Part shown: piece by piece, positions 1 through 6,529 of the stretch
How the letters are laid out: the number at the start of each line of letters is the position of its first letter
Position numbering within the stretch: the stretch's first letter is position 1
Assembly: GCA_023258955.1 (NCBI GenBank)
Contig: JAHFRE010000017.1
Coordinates: 1 to 37,257 of the forward strand
DNA: 37,257 nucleotides
Reading direction: 5' to 3'
Origin: Sterolibacterium sp.
GTDB lineage: Bacteria; Pseudomonadota; Gammaproteobacteria; Burkholderiales; Rhodocyclaceae
Program-made: the position numbers and the translations under genes
The notes under the pieces: generated by a model
What the model was told of the DNA's origin: nothing
Seen by the model: only the letters and a program-made list of their open reading frames with translations
Databases searched by the model: none

Positions 1-876
1 CCGGATTCGCTGCTCGGCAACCTGATGATGGCCTTTGGCTCGGCGGTGGCCTTCGCCACCATCGTCGCGGTGGTAGCCGGTCTGGTGCTGGCCGCGGCTT
101 CGGCGATGGCGCACGACATCTACGTCGGCGTCATCCGCGAAGAACACGTGACCCAGGCCGAACAGGTTCGCGCGGCGCGCATCGCCACCGTCCTGGTCGG
201 CGCCATGGCCATCGTTATCGGCATCTCGGCCAAGGGACAGAACGTTGCCCACCTGGTGGCGCTGGCCTTCGCTGTTGCCTCCTCGGCCAACTTCCCCTGC
301 GTCCTGATGACCCTGTTCTGGAAGCGCTGCAACACCGGCGGCATCGTCCTGGGCATGATCGTTGGCACCCTGACGGCCATCGGCCTGGTGATGGTCTCGC
401 CCAACCTGACCTACCCGCTGGCGATCAAGGCGGCCAACGAGAAGATCATCAAGTCGGCCGATGAGCAACTCGTCAAGCTGAACGCCGCGCTCGCCGCAGC
501 GACGACGCCGCCGGCCGCACCGGCCGAGGCTGCTGCCGCTCCGGGTGCCGCTGTCGCCCCTGCGCCCATGGTCGCGGCCGCTGCCCCAGCCATCGACGTC
601 GACAAGACCAAGGCGGACATCGCCAAGGCCGAGAAGGCGAAGAAGGCCGCTGCCGACAAGATAGCCTCCTTCGGCAACGATACGACCAGCATCATGGGCC
701 TGGAGAAGCCCTGGTTCGAGCTGCGCAATCCGGGTCTCTACTCGATCCCGCTCGGCTTCCTCGCCGTCATCATCGGTTCGCTGCTGTATCGCGACAAGCG
801 CGCCGAAGACATGTGGGACGAGCTCTACGTCCGGCAAAACACCGGCATCCTGGCGGCCAAGGCCACGGCACACTGA
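1..876 (+). CDS. actP: Cation/acetate symporter ActP, C-terminal part (5' end outside window)
   Basis: This is the C-terminal ~291 residues of a sodium:solute symporter (SSS family). The reading frame is open from base 1, so the start lies upstream. The opening residues (DSLLGNLMMAFGSAVAFAT) and the end (DMWDELYVRQNTGI) are characteristic of ActP, which imports acetate and related short acids across the inner membrane with a cation. About five membrane helices are visible, the last just before the LLYRDKRAED segment. Between the last two helices is an unusually long Ala/Pro-rich stretch (about window residues 160-205) followed by a Lys/Ala-rich, probably helical segment. A hairpin terminator follows 16 bases after the stop, so the gene is the end of its transcript. 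The family call is firm; acetate as the substrate is by family. Confidence 0.93.
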   Translation, partial: PDSLLGNLMMAFGSAVAFATIVAVVAGLVLAAASAMAHDIYVGVIREEHVTQAEQVRAARIATVLVGAMAIVIGISAKGQNVAHLVALAFAVASSANFPCVLMTLFWKRCNTGGIVLGMIVGTLTAIGLVMVSPNLTYPLAIKAANEKIIKSADEQLVKLNAALAAATTPPAAPAEAAAAPGAAVAPAPMVAAAAPAIDVDKTKADIAKAEKAKKAAADKIASFGNDTTSIMGLEKPWFELRNPGLYSIPLGFLAVIIGSLLYRDKRAEDMWDELYVRQNTGILAAKATAH

Positions 877-892
877 GCTAGCAAGCACGGCC

Positions 893-922
893 AAAGCCCT
901 TCCCGAAACGGAAGGGCTTTTT
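893..922 (+). terminator. Rho-independent terminator of actP
   Basis: An 11-bp perfect stem (AAAGCCCTTCC at 893-903 with GGAAGGGCTTT at 910-920) has a 6-nt loop and a run of T. It lies directly behind the actP stop and ends just before the tRNA-Phe promoter. Confidence 0.92.
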
Positions 923-923
923 C

Positions 924-953
924 TTGGCCGCAGCGCGGATTCGCGGTTATAAT
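924..953 (+). promoter_or_regulatory. Promoter of tRNA-Phe
   Basis: A consensus -10 TATAAT lies at 948-953, with a TTGGCC -35-like box at 924-929 and an 18-bp spacer. Transcription would start near 960, leaving a leader of about 40 nt before the mature tRNA at 1002. The -35 box abuts the tail of the actP terminator. Confidence 0.75.
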
Positions 954-1001
954 TTCGCCCTTGTTGCGCCGGCGATTCGTCCGCCGGTAAGTGCGCAGAC
1001 T

Positions 1002-1082
<81 letters not shown>

Positions 1083-1102
1083 CTAGTAGTTCAAGTGCTT
1101 AG

Positions 1103-1134
1103 GCCATTGCCGAGTTCCCTCGGTGGTGGCTTTT
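1103..1134 (+). terminator. Terminator inside the element, serving the rebuilt tRNA-Phe
   Basis: A 12-position stem (1103-1114 with 1119-1130; nine Watson-Crick and three G-T pairs) has a TTCC loop and is followed by TTTT and a T-rich tail. It lies 26 nt beyond the tRNA 3' end and only 21 nt inside attL. It appears to replace the host terminator displaced to 13993-14025 and to shield the cassette from tRNA read-through. Confidence 0.75.
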
Positions 1135-1232
1135 GTGCTTTCTGGAGTCCGCGTGTCGGTGTAGGGTGCCGGCGGGGTCGGGATAGGTGCCTCGGACCAG
1201 GGATGGCCTCACAAGACAAGCCAAAGCTGGCG

Positions 1233-1261
1233 GTGACAAAATGTTTTGCGTTCTGGATAAA
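1233..1261 (+). promoter_or_regulatory. Candidate promoter of the regulator-methyltransferase operon
   Basis: GTGACA at 1233-1238 and GATAAA at 1256-1261 are separated by 17 bp, giving a predicted start near 1268. This is the best sigma70-like pair between the terminator and the first gene of the cassette. Confidence 0.45.
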
Positions 1262-1282
1262 GCTAGGGCAAAATTATGTGCT

Positions 1283-1304
1283 TTATGTAACATGACATAC
1301 ATAA
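1283..1304. promoter_or_regulatory. Inverted-repeat operator abutting the RHH gene start
   Basis: Arms TTATGTA (1283-1289) and TACATAA (1298-1304) are a perfect 7-bp inverted repeat around an 8-bp spacer that itself contains CATG. The repeat ends one base before the ATG at 1306, where a ribosome-binding site would normally be. It is well placed for binding by the dimeric ribbon-helix-helix protein encoded immediately downstream (inference). Confidence 0.5.
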
Positions 1305-1305
1305 C

Positions 1306-1494
1306 ATGGCCATTGGTGAGTCCGGTAGAATTGTCTTAGAGGTTGAGCCCGATCTCAAGCGAAAGCTTTACTCCATGCTTGCACTTGAGAACAAGACGCT
1401 AAAGCAGTGGTTTATCTCTATGGCTGAACAGCATATTGACGCACAGCAGCAGCCAAGTCTTTTTGGCTCAACTACCGAGAAAAAGGGCCAATGA
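1306..1494 (+). CDS. Small ribbon-helix-helix-like protein, probable autoregulator of the R-M cassette
   Basis: This 62-residue protein begins with a short beta-strand-like stretch (GRIVLEVEPDL) followed by two helices (KRKLYSMLALENKTLKQWFISMAEQHI), the pattern of Arc/CopG/MetJ-type ribbon-helix-helix proteins, which dimerise and bind inverted repeats through the strand. Its stop overlaps the methyltransferase start in an ATGA (1491-1494), so the two are translationally coupled. No clear Shine-Dalgarno precedes the ATG; the space is taken by the inverted repeat at 1283-1304, suggesting autorepression that also controls the methyltransferase. In the cassette it would play the part that C proteins play in many type II R-M systems. 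The fold is assigned from pattern alone; an antitoxin-like role is the main alternative. Confidence 0.7.
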   Translation: MAIGESGRIVLEVEPDLKRKLYSMLALENKTLKQWFISMAEQHIDAQQQPSLFGSTTEKKGQ

Positions 1495-3134
1495 ACTTCA
1501 TAATAAATGAGAGCGAACAGAAGCTTCGTGGCGGGTATTACACCCCGCCCGACTTGGCAACTTATATTTCTCGCTGGACTCTCGGAAAGAACCCACAGCA
1601 CATCCTCGAACCGAGTTGCGGCGATGGGGTCTTTATCCAGGCTGTCCAGGATGCAGGATTTGAGAATGAACTTTCACTGACGGGCTTTGAGCTCCTGCCG
1701 GAAGAAGCAGCAAAAGCTCGGAAGCGCGGTATGAACGAACGGCGCCTTAAGACAAATATTCACGGAGAAGACTTCCTACAGTGGGCTCTAGTACAACTCG
1801 GCAGTGGGAAACAGCTCTTTGACGGAGTTGTCGGAAATCCGCCATTCATTCGCTATCAGTACTTGCCAGGGGATGCCCAGATCAAGGCCGAACAAATTTT
1901 CAAGGTACTTGGCCTTCCCTTCACCAAGCATACAAATGCGTGGGTTCCATTTGTGCTTGCCTCGATTGCACTACTCAAACCCGGTGGTCGCTTAGGAATG
2001 ATTCTCCCGTCGGAGATTGTCCATGTCATGCATGCGCAAGCTCTTCGGACATATCTTGGCACAACTTGCAGTCGGATATTGATTATCGATCCAGAGGAAA
2101 TCTGGTTTGACGGTACGCTACAGGGTGCGGTCATCCTATTTGCGGAAAAGAAGGGAAATGTTAGTGACCATACCGAAGGTCTCGGTATCGTTAAAGTCAA
2201 AGGCCGCGAATTTATCCAAGAGAATTCTGAGGATTTGTTCAATCGAACGCTTCGCATTAACGGGAAAACTGTTGTCGGTAAATGGACACGAGCGCTGCTA
2301 AGTAGCAATGAGCGCGATCTGCTGGACACCTTGTGTGAACGCCCAGATGTTCACCTATTTAATGACATTGCTGAGGTGGACGTCGGCATTGTGACTGGCG
2401 CGAATAAGTTTTTCTTGGTCGACAACGAAACTGTTGAACGCTATAAGCTGCACGCATTTGCGCACCCCATGTTCGGAAGAAGTGAGCATTGCCCTGGCAT
2501 TATCTACGATGAAGGGCAGCACCTCGCAAATGCAGAGAAGGGTAATCCGACAAACTTCATTTGGTTTAAGGATGCTGTCAACAAGCCATCTAAAAGCGTG
2601 CGGGAATATATCGAGTGGGGAGAGCAGCAGGAACTCCACACGCGATATAAATGCAGAATTAGAAAACCTTGGTACAGCGTCCCCTCTGTCTACAGCACGG
2701 AAATAGGAATGCTCAAGCGGTCACACGATGTTCCAAGGCTCATTCACAATAAGATCGATGCCCTAACAACTGATACAGCATATCGAATCAGTTCGACGAA
2801 ATTCAGCCCGGAAATGCTTATTTATTGTTTCATGAATTCACTGACAGCCTTGAGCGCTGAACTTGAGGGGCGTCACTATGGCGGCGGAGTGCTTGAACTC
2901 GTGCCATCAGAGATCGAAAAACTATTGTTACCCATACCAGGGAAAATCCGACCAGATTTACGCACGTTAGATTCACTAGTAAGGCAGTCAAATGCCGAGA
3001 CAGTTTTAGAACGCCAAAATGCCGTCATTTTGGGTGCGCTTGGGCTATCGAAGGCGAAGCAAAGTGACCTACTATCTGCGTGGTTGCGTTTGAAGAACCG
3101 TCGCCAGCGCATCAGCAGCGATGGAGATACCTAG
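1491..3134 (+). CDS. N6-adenine DNA methyltransferase, TaqI/Eco57I-like (gamma class)
   Basis: The protein has 547 residues. Motif order is that of gamma-class amino-methyltransferases: GGYYTPP (14-20, motif X), LEPSCGDG (39-46, motif I, AdoMet binding), the acidic FE pair (66-67, motif II), and NPPF (116-119, catalytic motif IV). The region after about residue 290 (with VGIVTGANKFFLV) resembles the target-recognition domain of M.TaqI-like enzymes. It would methylate adenine in a specific site, protecting DNA from the nuclease encoded tail to tail with it. The start overlaps the stop of the RHH gene by four bases and is preceded by an A/G-rich Shine-Dalgarno region (AAAAAGGG). The TAG stop lies in the CTAG shared with the nuclease gene. 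Recognition sequence cannot be read. Base composition is clearly more A+T-rich than the host genes, a sign of transfer. Confidence 0.92.
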   Translation: MNFIINESEQKLRGGYYTPPDLATYISRWTLGKNPQHILEPSCGDGVFIQAVQDAGFENELSLTGFELLPEEAAKARKRGMNERRLKTNIHGEDFLQWALVQLGSGKQLFDGVVGNPPFIRYQYLPGDAQIKAEQIFKVLGLPFTKHTNAWVPFVLASIALLKPGGRLGMILPSEIVHVMHAQALRTYLGTTCSRILIIDPEEIWFDGTLQGAVILFAEKKGNVSDHTEGLGIVKVKGREFIQENSEDLFNRTLRINGKTVVGKWTRALLSSNERDLLDTLCERPDVHLFNDIAEVDVGIVTGANKFFLVDNETVERYKLHAFAHPMFGRSEHCPGIIYDEGQHLANAEKGNPTNFIWFKDAVNKPSKSVREYIEWGEQQELHTRYKCRIRKPWYSVPSVYSTEIGMLKRSHDVPRLIHNKIDALTTDTAYRISSTKFSPEMLIYCFMNSLTALSAELEGRHYGGGVLELVPSEIEKLLLPIPGKIRPDLRTLDSLVRQSNAETVLERQNAVILGALGLSKAKQSDLLSAWLRLKNRRQRISSDGDT

Positions 3135-4315
3135 TCGATCTCAATCATAAACTCGGGCGGGGTCGTGTCCTTACGGTAAAGATAAAGTCCTCGACCGAGC
3201 AAGTCATTCTTAGCGATCAGTGGCTTCGCATCTCCCCAATGAACCTGCGTCATGAAGTTACTTTGCTTGTACGTTGCAGATGATGTGTCGGTCTTGTGTG
3301 AAAGCTGCAATTTAAACTGACCATAACTAACATTTTTGATAACAAGTTCAAATGTTGCAACGGCACGCAGTGTCTTTGATCCAGGTGCGTCTGCCTTCCA
3401 CGTAAGGTCGGGGAATACCTCGTCATAGAAGTAATGCCTCTGGTCGATATGGTCGTACAAGCCCTTTTTCAGCCCCATTGAACCTGTTGGGGCCGTGTTT
3501 GCGCCAGTCGGAATACACAAATCACGTTCGCTGAGAGGCTTACTTTTCCAAACCAAGTATTTCAAACCCGTAGCTGCTGGAGTAGGTACATGCGGGACCG
3601 TCGCTGAGGTTGCCTTTACCGGTGCGGCAAGTTTTATGGGTTTGCCTTTTGCTTTTCCGGAATGAGGCGGAAGCACCTTATTTAGCTTCATTGGCGATAG
3701 ATCGTCGCTTTCCCCCTTCTTAACGTGACTGCCTGTGGCCGGAGCGACAATTACGTCTTCATCAGCAAGCCGCCCCTCATCAAAAAGTTTCTGCGCGTGC
3801 TTCTCGTTCTTGATTTTGAACACGTGATCTGGATGGGACGCTTGCATCGTATCGAATGCACTGACCACGCTATCGACGAATTCCTTATCCGCTTTGTTCC
3901 CGGCCAAATCCAACGCCATACGAGTGCTGACCTCAATGTTGTTGTGAAGGCCGCCAAATGTCATATTTGCGCTACCAATAATGGCGATCGCATCTGTCGC
4001 GTTAGCAGCCAGATATAGCTTCGGATGAAAGATGGTCATCCGGGAACCTGTGTCTACAGCAAACAGGTCGAGCTTAAGTGCCAGGAGTTGCTTGATCGCC
4101 TGAATTGACGTTATGTTGTTCCTGATTCCGACAAAGCATTTCGTCTTTGTAGCAAGCGGCTTTAGGCAGTCTTGGATTGAGTCCAAGCCCTTTGTTCTTG
4201 CAAAGGCTACGCTGACGAGAACTTGTGCGGCCATTGGAAGTTGAAGCAGCGCCCGAACCGATTCGGCGTGGTTAGCCTTTGTTACCGCTTGTAGGATGAA
4301 ACTTAAGTCGGCCAT
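3131..4315 (-). CDS. PLD-family restriction endonuclease, NgoFVII/BfiI-like
   Basis: The protein has 394 residues. The N-terminal ~165 residues form a phospholipase-D-type nuclease domain with a single HKD motif: H97-x-K99 (IFHPKLYL), then GSAN (114-117) and E128. Enzymes of this type dimerise so that two single motifs build one active site and cut DNA without metal. Residues ~195-245 are a Lys/Pro/Ala-rich linker. The C-terminal ~140 residues (PLSERDLCIPTG, then HWGDAKPL and GRGLYLYR near the end) look like the B3-type DNA-recognition domain of NgoFVII/BfiI relatives; that assignment is less sure. It is convergent with the methyltransferase, and both stop codons lie in one CTAG (3131-3134). 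It has its own promoter with a 12-bp palindrome. No good Shine-Dalgarno precedes the ATG, consistent with low expression. Confidence 0.85.
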   Translation of the reverse strand: MADLSFILQAVTKANHAESVRALLQLPMAAQVLVSVAFARTKGLDSIQDCLKPLATKTKCFVGIRNNITSIQAIKQLLALKLDLFAVDTGSRMTIFHPKLYLAANATDAIAIIGSANMTFGGLHNNIEVSTRMALDLAGNKADKEFVDSVVSAFDTMQASHPDHVFKIKNEKHAQKLFDEGRLADEDVIVAPATGSHVKKGESDDLSPMKLNKVLPPHSGKAKGKPIKLAAPVKATSATVPHVPTPAATGLKYLVWKSKPLSERDLCIPTGANTAPTGSMGLKKGLYDHIDQRHYFYDEVFPDLTWKADAPGSKTLRAVATFELVIKNVSYGQFKLQLSHKTDTSSATYKQSNFMTQVHWGDAKPLIAKNDLLGRGLYLYRKDTTPPEFMIEID

Positions 4316-4333
4316 TGATGTGTCGCCCGCTCA

Positions 4334-4385
4334 GTCTTATAAGACGGAAGCTGGAGACTATAGCCGCTCGGGTCATTGCGATCAA
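4334..4385 (-). promoter_or_regulatory. Promoter and palindromic operator of the PLD nuclease gene
   Basis: On the minus strand, TTGATC (4385-4380), a 17-bp spacer and TATAGT (4362-4357) form a good promoter with a start expected near 4350. Immediately downstream, at about +5 to +16, is the perfect 12-bp palindrome GTCTTATAAGAC (4334-4345). The nuclease ATG is at 4315. The position suits a repressor that delays nuclease expression. The palindrome does not match the inverted repeat at 1283-1304, so a different regulator, perhaps the XRE protein, may bind it. Confidence 0.6.
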
Positions 4386-4424
4386 GTCGTAGCACATGGG
4401 TTCAATGTCATCAAAATAATCTGA

Positions 4425-4520
4425 CTATGACCGATATTTTTCCTGCGTACGCTTCTTTGGCGGTCGCAACTGCTCCCGAACCCGATCAAATAGCTCAAAC
4501 ACGCTCAGCCGGCACAAATG
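4425..4520 (-). pseudogene. Relic of an XRE-regulator C-terminus (duplicate of the tail of 4843-5133)
   Basis: Read on the minus strand to a TAG at 4425, this stretch encodes LSVFELFDRVREQLRPPKKR and a further short tail. The intact XRE protein at 4843-5133 ends with LTMFELFDRVREKVPTAKKKR. Nine residues (FELFDRVRE) are identical, and the DNA is clearly alike over about 33 bp (near 4478-4510 and 4905-4937). No start or helix-turn-helix lies upstream of the relic. It is therefore a leftover 3' end of an XRE gene, separated from the living gene by the small 98-codon gene. Recombination between two XRE alleles or insertion of the small gene would explain it. Confidence 0.7.
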
Positions 4521-4541
4521 CGGCCCCGCTCTAGCCTCCAA

Positions 4542-4838
4542 TTATCGCTTCACTCGGCTCTGGAAAAGTTCGTCAGCTATGGCACCATACTCACTAATTA
4601 AGTCATCCATGCCGCCCTTCATTAGCTGGCTATATTCCGCCTGCTCGTCCTTCGTCAGCGTTCCATTCCCCGCCTTCTTCATGAGCTGCTTTGCGTGCTT
4701 TACCTTTGCATCCACTTCCTTGGTCCGTTCTCTTGCTTCTACCATTGCGGTTGCCTCTTCCATCGTCAATGGAGGCTGATCATTCGCTGATTCTCTGAGT
4801 AGGCGGGCTACCGCTAGTTCCTTCTTACTCTTCGCCAA
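4542..4838 (-). CDS. Hypothetical 98-residue helical protein downstream of XRE regulator
   Basis: The start is chosen as TTG at 4838, because a perfect GGAGGA (4851-4846) lies seven bases upstream; that Shine-Dalgarno is embedded in the last codons of the XRE gene, whose stop ends at 4843. A longer version starting inside the XRE gene is less likely. The protein is rich in charged residues and probably mostly helical (KELAVARLL, then TMEEATAMVEARERTKEVDAK and KDEQAEYSQLMKGGMDDL). No known domain is recognised and it has no membrane segment. It is co-transcribed with the XRE regulator and lies between that gene and the XRE relic at 4425-4520, so it may have arrived by recombination at the XRE 3' end. 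Confidence 0.6.
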   Translation of the reverse strand: MAKSKKELAVARLLRESANDQPPLTMEEATAMVEARERTKEVDAKVKHAKQLMKKAGNGTLTKDEQAEYSQLMKGGMDDLISEYGAIADELFQSRVKR

Positions 4839-4842
4839 AGCG

Positions 4843-5133
4843 TCATCCTCCACGTTGTTGTTGGCGGCGCAGTCTCTTCTTCTTCGCTGTTGGCACCTTC
4901 TCACGTACCCGATCAAACAGCTCAAACATGGTCAGCCCAAGCCCATTGGCAATTACCTCGATGGCATTGATGGTCGGATTCGCTTGCCCTCTCTCAACCC
5001 TGCTCAGGTACGTCTGGTAGAAGCCGCACCGTTCCCCAAACTCGACTTGGCTCTGTCCCGTCTGTAGTCGTAGTTCTCGGATACAGGCACCGAGCTGCTT
5101 TGCGATGGTTGATGGTAGAGGCGCAGATTTCAC
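4843..5133 (-). CDS. XRE-family helix-turn-helix transcriptional regulator
   Basis: The protein has 96 residues and starts with GTG at 5133; no other start is available in frame, and AGGGAG lies just upstream, though very close. The helix-turn-helix spans about residues 10-70: LGACIRELRLQTGQSQVEF, then FYQTYLSRVERGQANPT as the recognition helix, and INAIEVIANGLGL. The FELFDRV segment and a strongly basic tail follow. Proteins of this size act as dimeric repressors of phages, toxin-antitoxin pairs and type II R-M systems (C proteins). It is read divergently from the gene at 5266; the shared region holds a tandem 12-bp repeat that may be its operator. It lies on the same strand as, and upstream of, the PLD nuclease, so control of that gene is plausible but unproven. 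Confidence 0.88.
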   Translation of the reverse strand: MKSAPLPSTIAKQLGACIRELRLQTGQSQVEFGERCGFYQTYLSRVERGQANPTINAIEVIANGLGLTMFELFDRVREKVPTAKKKRLRRQQQRGG

Positions 5134-5157
5134 GCTCCCTACTGTCCGTCATATGCT

Positions 5158-5185
5158 CTAATTCACATACACACTAATTCATATA
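5158..5185. promoter_or_regulatory. Tandem repeat operator candidate between divergent genes
   Basis: CTAATTCACATA (5158-5169) and CTAATTCATATA (5174-5185) differ at one base and are spaced 16 bp apart, about 25-50 bp upstream of the XRE start. The A+T-rich block probably also holds promoter elements, and the repeats are natural candidate binding sites for the XRE protein. Confidence 0.45.
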
Positions 5186-5265
5186 TACTGTAGCCAACTG
5201 GAATAGCCAACGTTGCTGATGCGCCAAGTCCGACAGCCAAACTGCACCTATCCGAGATCGCCACC

Positions 5266-5691
5266 ATGACAAACAAACTGACTGAATTCGGCGCCAAGGC
5301 AAAGGATGCCGTAGAAAAGGGAATGGCTGATGAGCGTACCCAGGCTGCTATAGCGCAGGTGAAGGCGGCAGGAACCGCAATTGGCAATGAAGCCGCTAAG
5401 GTGGGCAAGGAGCTTTCTAAGTCCGCCATGGTAAAGGATGCAGCAGCAGGGGCGGCTGTTGGTGCTCTAATCGCGATACCGATTCCCGTGATTGGCCCGA
5501 TGGGAGGCGCTGCTGTCGGCGCTATGCTTGGCGTGTATCGAAACCTCACGAGGTCAAATGGCGATGGCGACCAGCCTATGACCCCGGATATGTATGCCGA
5601 ACTGACCAAGCTCGATGACCTTCGGCAGAAGGGCATACTCACTGATGCCGAATTTGATGTGCAAAAAAAGAAGATATTGAGCCAGGCCTAA
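5266..5691 (+). CDS. Glycine-zipper protein with C-terminal SHOCT domain
   Basis: The protein has 141 residues. The first ~60 residues are Ala/Lys-rich and helical. Residues ~65-88 form a hydrophobic glycine-rich segment (AAAGAAVGALIAIPIPVIG, then PMGGAAVGAMLG), typical of glycine-zipper membrane-inserting proteins. The last ~32 residues (YAELTKLDDLRQKGILTDAEF, then DVQKKKIL) are a SHOCT domain, a short C-terminal module found on many membrane-linked and phage proteins and thought to mediate protein contacts. There is no signal peptide. The upstream Shine-Dalgarno is weak. It is the first gene of the rightward small-gene group that starts opposite the XRE gene. Function is unknown; a role in membrane association or superinfection effects would be a guess. 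Confidence 0.75.
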   Translation: MTNKLTEFGAKAKDAVEKGMADERTQAAIAQVKAAGTAIGNEAAKVGKELSKSAMVKDAAAGAAVGALIAIPIPVIGPMGGAAVGAMLGVYRNLTRSNGDGDQPMTPDMYAELTKLDDLRQKGILTDAEFDVQKKKILSQA

Positions 5692-5760
5692 AGGTAACGG
5701 TTCCTCTGGCCCTCCAGAAATGCATGTCGGTCTCATCCTGACCCGGCTACATCGCTGCCG

Positions 5761-5967
5761 ATGAGCAAGGCTGGCGGCATTTTCCTCCTGGCGGGTGGGG
5801 CTGCGTTGGCCTACTGGGTAAAGAAGCGCCAATTCGAGCGAACGAACAATGCCGGCGGTAAGCCATTCAAGAACTATTCGAACATGGTCGCCGTTACTGC
5901 AGTCGAGAAGGCTGTCTGGTGGATCGGCCTTACTTGTGTCGTTTTGGGAGCAATTCTCCTGCTGTAG
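5761..5967 (+). CDS. Small membrane protein, 68 residues
   Basis: Two hydrophobic segments are separated by a polar loop: residues ~5-21 (GGIFLLAGGAALAYWV) followed at once by KKRQFERTN, and residues ~52-68 (WWIGLTCVVLGAILLL), which end the protein. By the positive-inside rule the loop should be cytoplasmic. No motif identifies a function. It follows the SHOCT protein by 69 bp on the same strand and is probably in the same transcript. No clear Shine-Dalgarno is seen, so the start is tentative; the two-helix pattern and coding-like composition support it. Confidence 0.55.
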   Translation: MSKAGGIFLLAGGAALAYWVKKRQFERTNNAGGKPFKNYSNMVAVTAVEKAVWWIGLTCVVLGAILLL

Positions 5968-6106
5968 GTATCCGGGGAGCTACAAATATTTCCGAGACTG
6001 TAGCGGGTCTCCTGGCCACACCAAGCACCCCTATGGGCAGCACAGCAGGTACGACGCTATATCTTCGTACAAATATACTTTCTGCGACACCACGAGGGAG
6101 AATCCG

Positions 6107-6376
6107 ATGTACATGAAGGCTGGATGCGTACTAGTGTTGGCAGTGGCAATGATGGGCTGCAGCAAGAAGCAAGAAGTTATATTTGAAGCACAGACAGTTT
6201 CATATCCGAAAAATATAGGTAGTTGGGCGATTGAGGAGGAATGCGCCAAATTGAGCAAAGACCTCAGCAGTTACATTAGCGATGGTTGGAAGGTCGTGGC
6301 CTCATCGGCAAAGGAGAGGATGGTATTTCATGACATGGGCAAGTGCATTGGAACGGAATACATTATCGAAAAGTAA
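6107..6376 (+). CDS. Small predicted lipoprotein, 89 residues
   Basis: The ATG at 6107 has a good Shine-Dalgarno (GAGGGAG at 6094-6100, six bases before it). The first ~18 residues are a signal sequence ending in a lipobox-like AMMGC, so the mature protein would begin at Cys with a lipid anchor; the following SKKQE suggests outer-membrane sorting. The mature part (EECAKLSKDLSSYISDGWKV, ending GTEYIIEK) resembles short periplasmic proteins with a GWKVV strand but is not assigned to a family. An inverted repeat (GTACGA 6049-6054, TCGTAC 6065-6070) and a TATACT box (6074-6079) precede it. A strong terminator follows at 6468-6501. Confidence 0.65.
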   Translation: MYMKAGCVLVLAVAMMGCSKKQEVIFEAQTVSYPKNIGSWAIEEECAKLSKDLSSYISDGWKVVASSAKERMVFHDMGKCIGTEYIIEK

Positions 6377-6467
6377 GGGCCGCCCCCTGCGTTGCTGAAT
6401 GGTATAGACAGCAATATGCCAGGGTACTCGTTGCACCGAGTGCCACCCTGCCAGTAGTTCTCCATAG

Positions 6468-6501
6468 AAGCCCCCTGCATCTTCGGATGTTCGGGGCTTT
6501 T
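6468..6501 (+). terminator. Rho-independent terminator with UUCG loop
   Basis: An outer stem AAGCCCC (6468-6474)/GGGGCTT (6493-6499) encloses an inner CATC-TTCG-GATG hairpin (6478-6489) and runs into TTTT. It ends the transcript of the lipoprotein gene, although the next small gene starts only 29 bp later. Confidence 0.75.
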
Positions 6502-6529
6502 GTCATTCTTTCCTACCGAAAAGGAGTAC

